A stretch of 64,000 nucleotides of DNA, taken from NCBI GenBank assembly GCA_938091165.1, contig CALKNK010000016.1:62001-126000 (forward strand). Direction: 5' to 3'. Within the stretch, counting starts at the first letter, position 1, and each line of letters opens with the position of its first letter. The stretch is from an uncultured Ilumatobacter sp. (lineage in GTDB: Bacteria; Actinomycetota; Acidimicrobiia; Acidimicrobiales; Ilumatobacteraceae). This document shows positions 62,299-64,000 of the stretch, piece by piece. The position numbers and the translations under genes were made by a program. Below the pieces are notes generated by a model, which did not search any database, had not been told where the DNA came from, and worked only from the letters and a program-made list of their open reading frames with translations.

Positions 62299-63141
62299 TC
62301 AGTGGTCAAGGCGTCGCGGAAAGCCGATCGCAGCCGCCATCGCGGCGCTGGTCGACCTACACGCCGCCCGTAGTTGCTCGCATGCATCTTCGCCGATTGC
62401 TGCATATGGCAGCACCGCCAACTCGTCTGTGCGCTCCTCAATCCATTGGCGACCTTCGCGACCCGCATCGGTGAAAGCCCCTTCAGCATCAAGCCAGCCA
62501 CGCGAACGAAGCGAGTCGTACGCTGTTGCCCAATCCTCATCGGTCCGCTGTCGTGAGCTTTTCAGCACATCGCCTGAGATCTCGCCAGCCGCAGCATGCG
62601 TGACTAGCGCCTCGCACCCGCTGAGTCCTTGCGCGGTGAGAGCGGCGACATGGCCGTCACCCCGGAACTCGCGTAGCAACGTTTGCGCATGCCAGAGCAC
62701 GAGGTGCGGGTCCTCGGGCCAGTCGAGCTGTGCATGCCCAGCGAACAGCGCCCGTCCCTCGGGACGTTCACAGGCGGTTAGCGCTGCCGCACGTGCTATC
62801 TCCGCAGCAGGTTCGAGCGCATCGATCGTGCCGCCGGCCAAGCGAACCATCATGCGGTCGGCTGCGGCCAGTCGCGCTAGCGACAGCTGCTCAGGGGTGA
62901 CGGTTTCCCACGCTCTGTCCATGCTCCGCTCGACAAAGCCAGGATCAAAATTGTAAAAAGTCGCCTTCACTACCTCGGCTCCGACAGCGCCCAGTGCTGC
63001 GGCTCGTGAGGCGAAGTACCCCGAACCCCAATCGCCGAGACCCAGCCGTGCGTACTCTTCGGTCGCTTCGGGAACGAAGTAAATTGCGCCATGAATTGGT
63101 TCCAGGGTGCGCCACGTCCTGCGGCCAATCTGAGGGTCCAT
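62299..63141 (-). CDS. SCO6745-family protein
   Basis: A ~280-residue protein of the actinobacterial SCO6745/SalK-like type, recognised by RTLEPIHGAIYFVPEA, ASRAAALGAVGAEVV and the helical C-terminal region with a winged-helix-like segment (SLRSRGWLDAEGAFTDAGRE). ATG 63141 (M20 of the open frame) starts at the conserved region. Function unknown. Confidence 0.75.
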   Translation of the reverse strand: MDPQIGRRTWRTLEPIHGAIYFVPEATEEYARLGLGDWGSGYFASRAAALGAVGAEVVKATFYNFDPGFVERSMDRAWETVTPEQLSLARLAAADRMMVRLAGGTIDALEPAAEIARAAALTACERPEGRALFAGHAQLDWPEDPHLVLWHAQTLLREFRGDGHVAALTAQGLSGCEALVTHAAAGEISGDVLKSSRQRTDEDWATAYDSLRSRGWLDAEGAFTDAGREGRQWIEERTDELAVLPYAAIGEDACEQLRAACRSTSAAMAAAIGFPRRLDH

Positions 63142-63652
63142 CGCCCACTCTCGCAAATCAGCGGCGCAATCACGCGCTCGAAGTCTTTGAGCCGTCAAAT
63201 TTTGGCGGAGCTGTAGAAAGTTCCGGGTCCTGGGGGTGTTTCCGCAATTCGGAGCAAAAGATGCGGACCCCTAACAGGTCAGGGGAGAGCAACAGCTGTA
63301 CGAATACCATCAATGACGTCGCAACAAGTCCTGCAACGAACGAGCCGCCAGCCGGCTTACGAAAGCCGCCACGACGGAGAGTGAATGAGCGTGACGATCA
63401 CGGTCCCGTCAGTGAAAGTCAGCTTGATGATGCCCGGCGTGATTATCTCACTGGAGCCCAGGTCGAAGAGGTAACGGCAAAATCTTTGTAATGATGGGGC
63501 AGCAGCGTGTCAGCGCAACGCTGGAAAGCGGCCGTGGTTCATAGGGGCTTGTCAGACATTAAGACGGTCACTGCGAATTTAGCAGCGGTCAGGATTTCGC
63601 GTCTCGCCGCCCGAAGGCGGCAGGGGCCGGCCGCTCGATCTATGTTTGCCAA
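63142..63652. other. Divergent gap, nothing convincing
   Basis: The ~510-bp region between two divergent genes has only short frames. A 36-codon frame from GTG 63381 to TAA 63491 looks plausible in codon use, but its SD directly touches the start. No operator stood out. Confidence 0.4.
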
Positions 63653-64000
63653 ATGCCCCTTGATGCGCTTCCCGCAGACTACATCGGCACCCTCTCTGCT
63701 CGCACGAACGATGTCGACCGACCGACCGTCGCCGACGGCCCATTTGGCACAAAGGTCGTGGCAACAGTTTCAGGCGCCACCTTTGTCGGGCCCAAGATCA
63801 ACGCCATCGCGCCTGCTGGTGTCGCCGCTGGCGATTGGCTCACCGTCCTCCCCGGCGGCCACTTCGCGCTTGACGTCCGTGCGTCCTTTCGCACCGATGA
63901 CGGAGCCGACATCTACGTCACCTACACCGGATTCGGCACCCGCAACCCGGACGGCACAGCGAGCATTCGCACCGCCCCACGTTTCGAGACCGGCGATGAA
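63653..64000 (+). CDS. DUF3237-like protein, 3' end cut by window edge
   Basis: The first 116 codons of a gene from ATG 63653 run off the window. The pattern GPKINAIAPAGVAAGDWL, HFALDVRASFRTDDGADI and VTYTGFG matches DUF3237 proteins, which share a lipocalin-like fold. Function unknown. The frame is intact to the edge. Confidence 0.7.
   Translation, partial: MPLDALPADYIGTLSARTNDVDRPTVADGPFGTKVVATVSGATFVGPKINAIAPAGVAAGDWLTVLPGGHFALDVRASFRTDDGADIYVTYTGFGTRNPDGTASIRTAPRFETGDE

Noticed and set aside
1..64000. Insertion sequences, prophage genes or CRISPR arrays
   Set aside because: No transposase, integrase, phage structural gene or regularly spaced repeat was seen in the reading.

Overview
The window is a stretch of a moderately GC-rich actinobacterial chromosome. 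The most likely source is an aquatic Acidimicrobiia (Ilumatobacter-like) lineage; this placement is an inference. It rests on the conserved order polA-rpsA-coaE-uvrB-uvrA-uvrC-rapZ-gap-pgk-tpiA-secG, an ANTAR response regulator next to polA, two F420-type luciferase-like oxidoreductases, a SCO6745-type protein, GAAC-N4-GTTC SOS boxes of the actinobacterial type, and many GTG starts with 4-bp gene overlaps. No phage, insertion sequence or CRISPR array is visible.

Positions 1-17 kb hold lipid and envelope metabolism: a PlsC-type acyltransferase, a biotinyl-carboxyltransferase fusion, a ClC channel, a UDP-glucose dehydrogenase/UDP-xylose synthase pair, an acyl-CoA dehydrogenase, an MscS channel, a DUF2207-like membrane protein, an RlmI-type rRNA methyltransferase, two SDRs, a prolyl-hydroxylase-like oxygenase and an alkylsulfatase-like protein with a degenerate metal site.

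Positions 17-21 kb hold a compact operon on the minus strand under a divergent LysR regulator: a gamma-butyrobetaine-hydroxylase/TmpA-like 2OG-Fe(II) oxygenase, a 70-aa CxxC protein, a PhnZ/TmpB-like HD mixed-valent diiron oxygenase, a beta-hydroxyacid dehydrogenase, and a 56-aa protein. The oxygenase pairing resembles known organophosphonate-cleaving systems, but the substrate here is unknown. This is the best candidate for an undescribed pathway.

Positions 21-33 kb hold AzlCD, a glyoxalase-fold protein, an LLM oxidoreductase, an ACT protein, selD (with an in-frame TGA that reads as selenocysteine), YibE/F, a thioesterase, a monooxygenase cluster (ABM, NTF2-like, Baeyer-Villiger monooxygenase), a deletion scar made of two gene ends, and an alpha/beta hydrolase.

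Positions 33-62 kb are the conserved core: tRNA-Leu(GAG), secG, tpiA, pgk, gap, rapZ, uvrC, uvrA, uvrB, two CNNM/CorC proteins, a selenocysteine glutathione peroxidase (second in-frame TGA), coaE, rpsA, polA and an ANTAR regulator. Both uvrA and uvrB carry upstream LexA-box palindromes. The usual yvcK and whiA genes between rapZ and gap are absent. The window ends in a DUF3237-like gene cut by the edge.

Two selenoprotein genes in one window imply that the organism has a working selenocysteine system; selA, selB and the Sec tRNA are not in this window.
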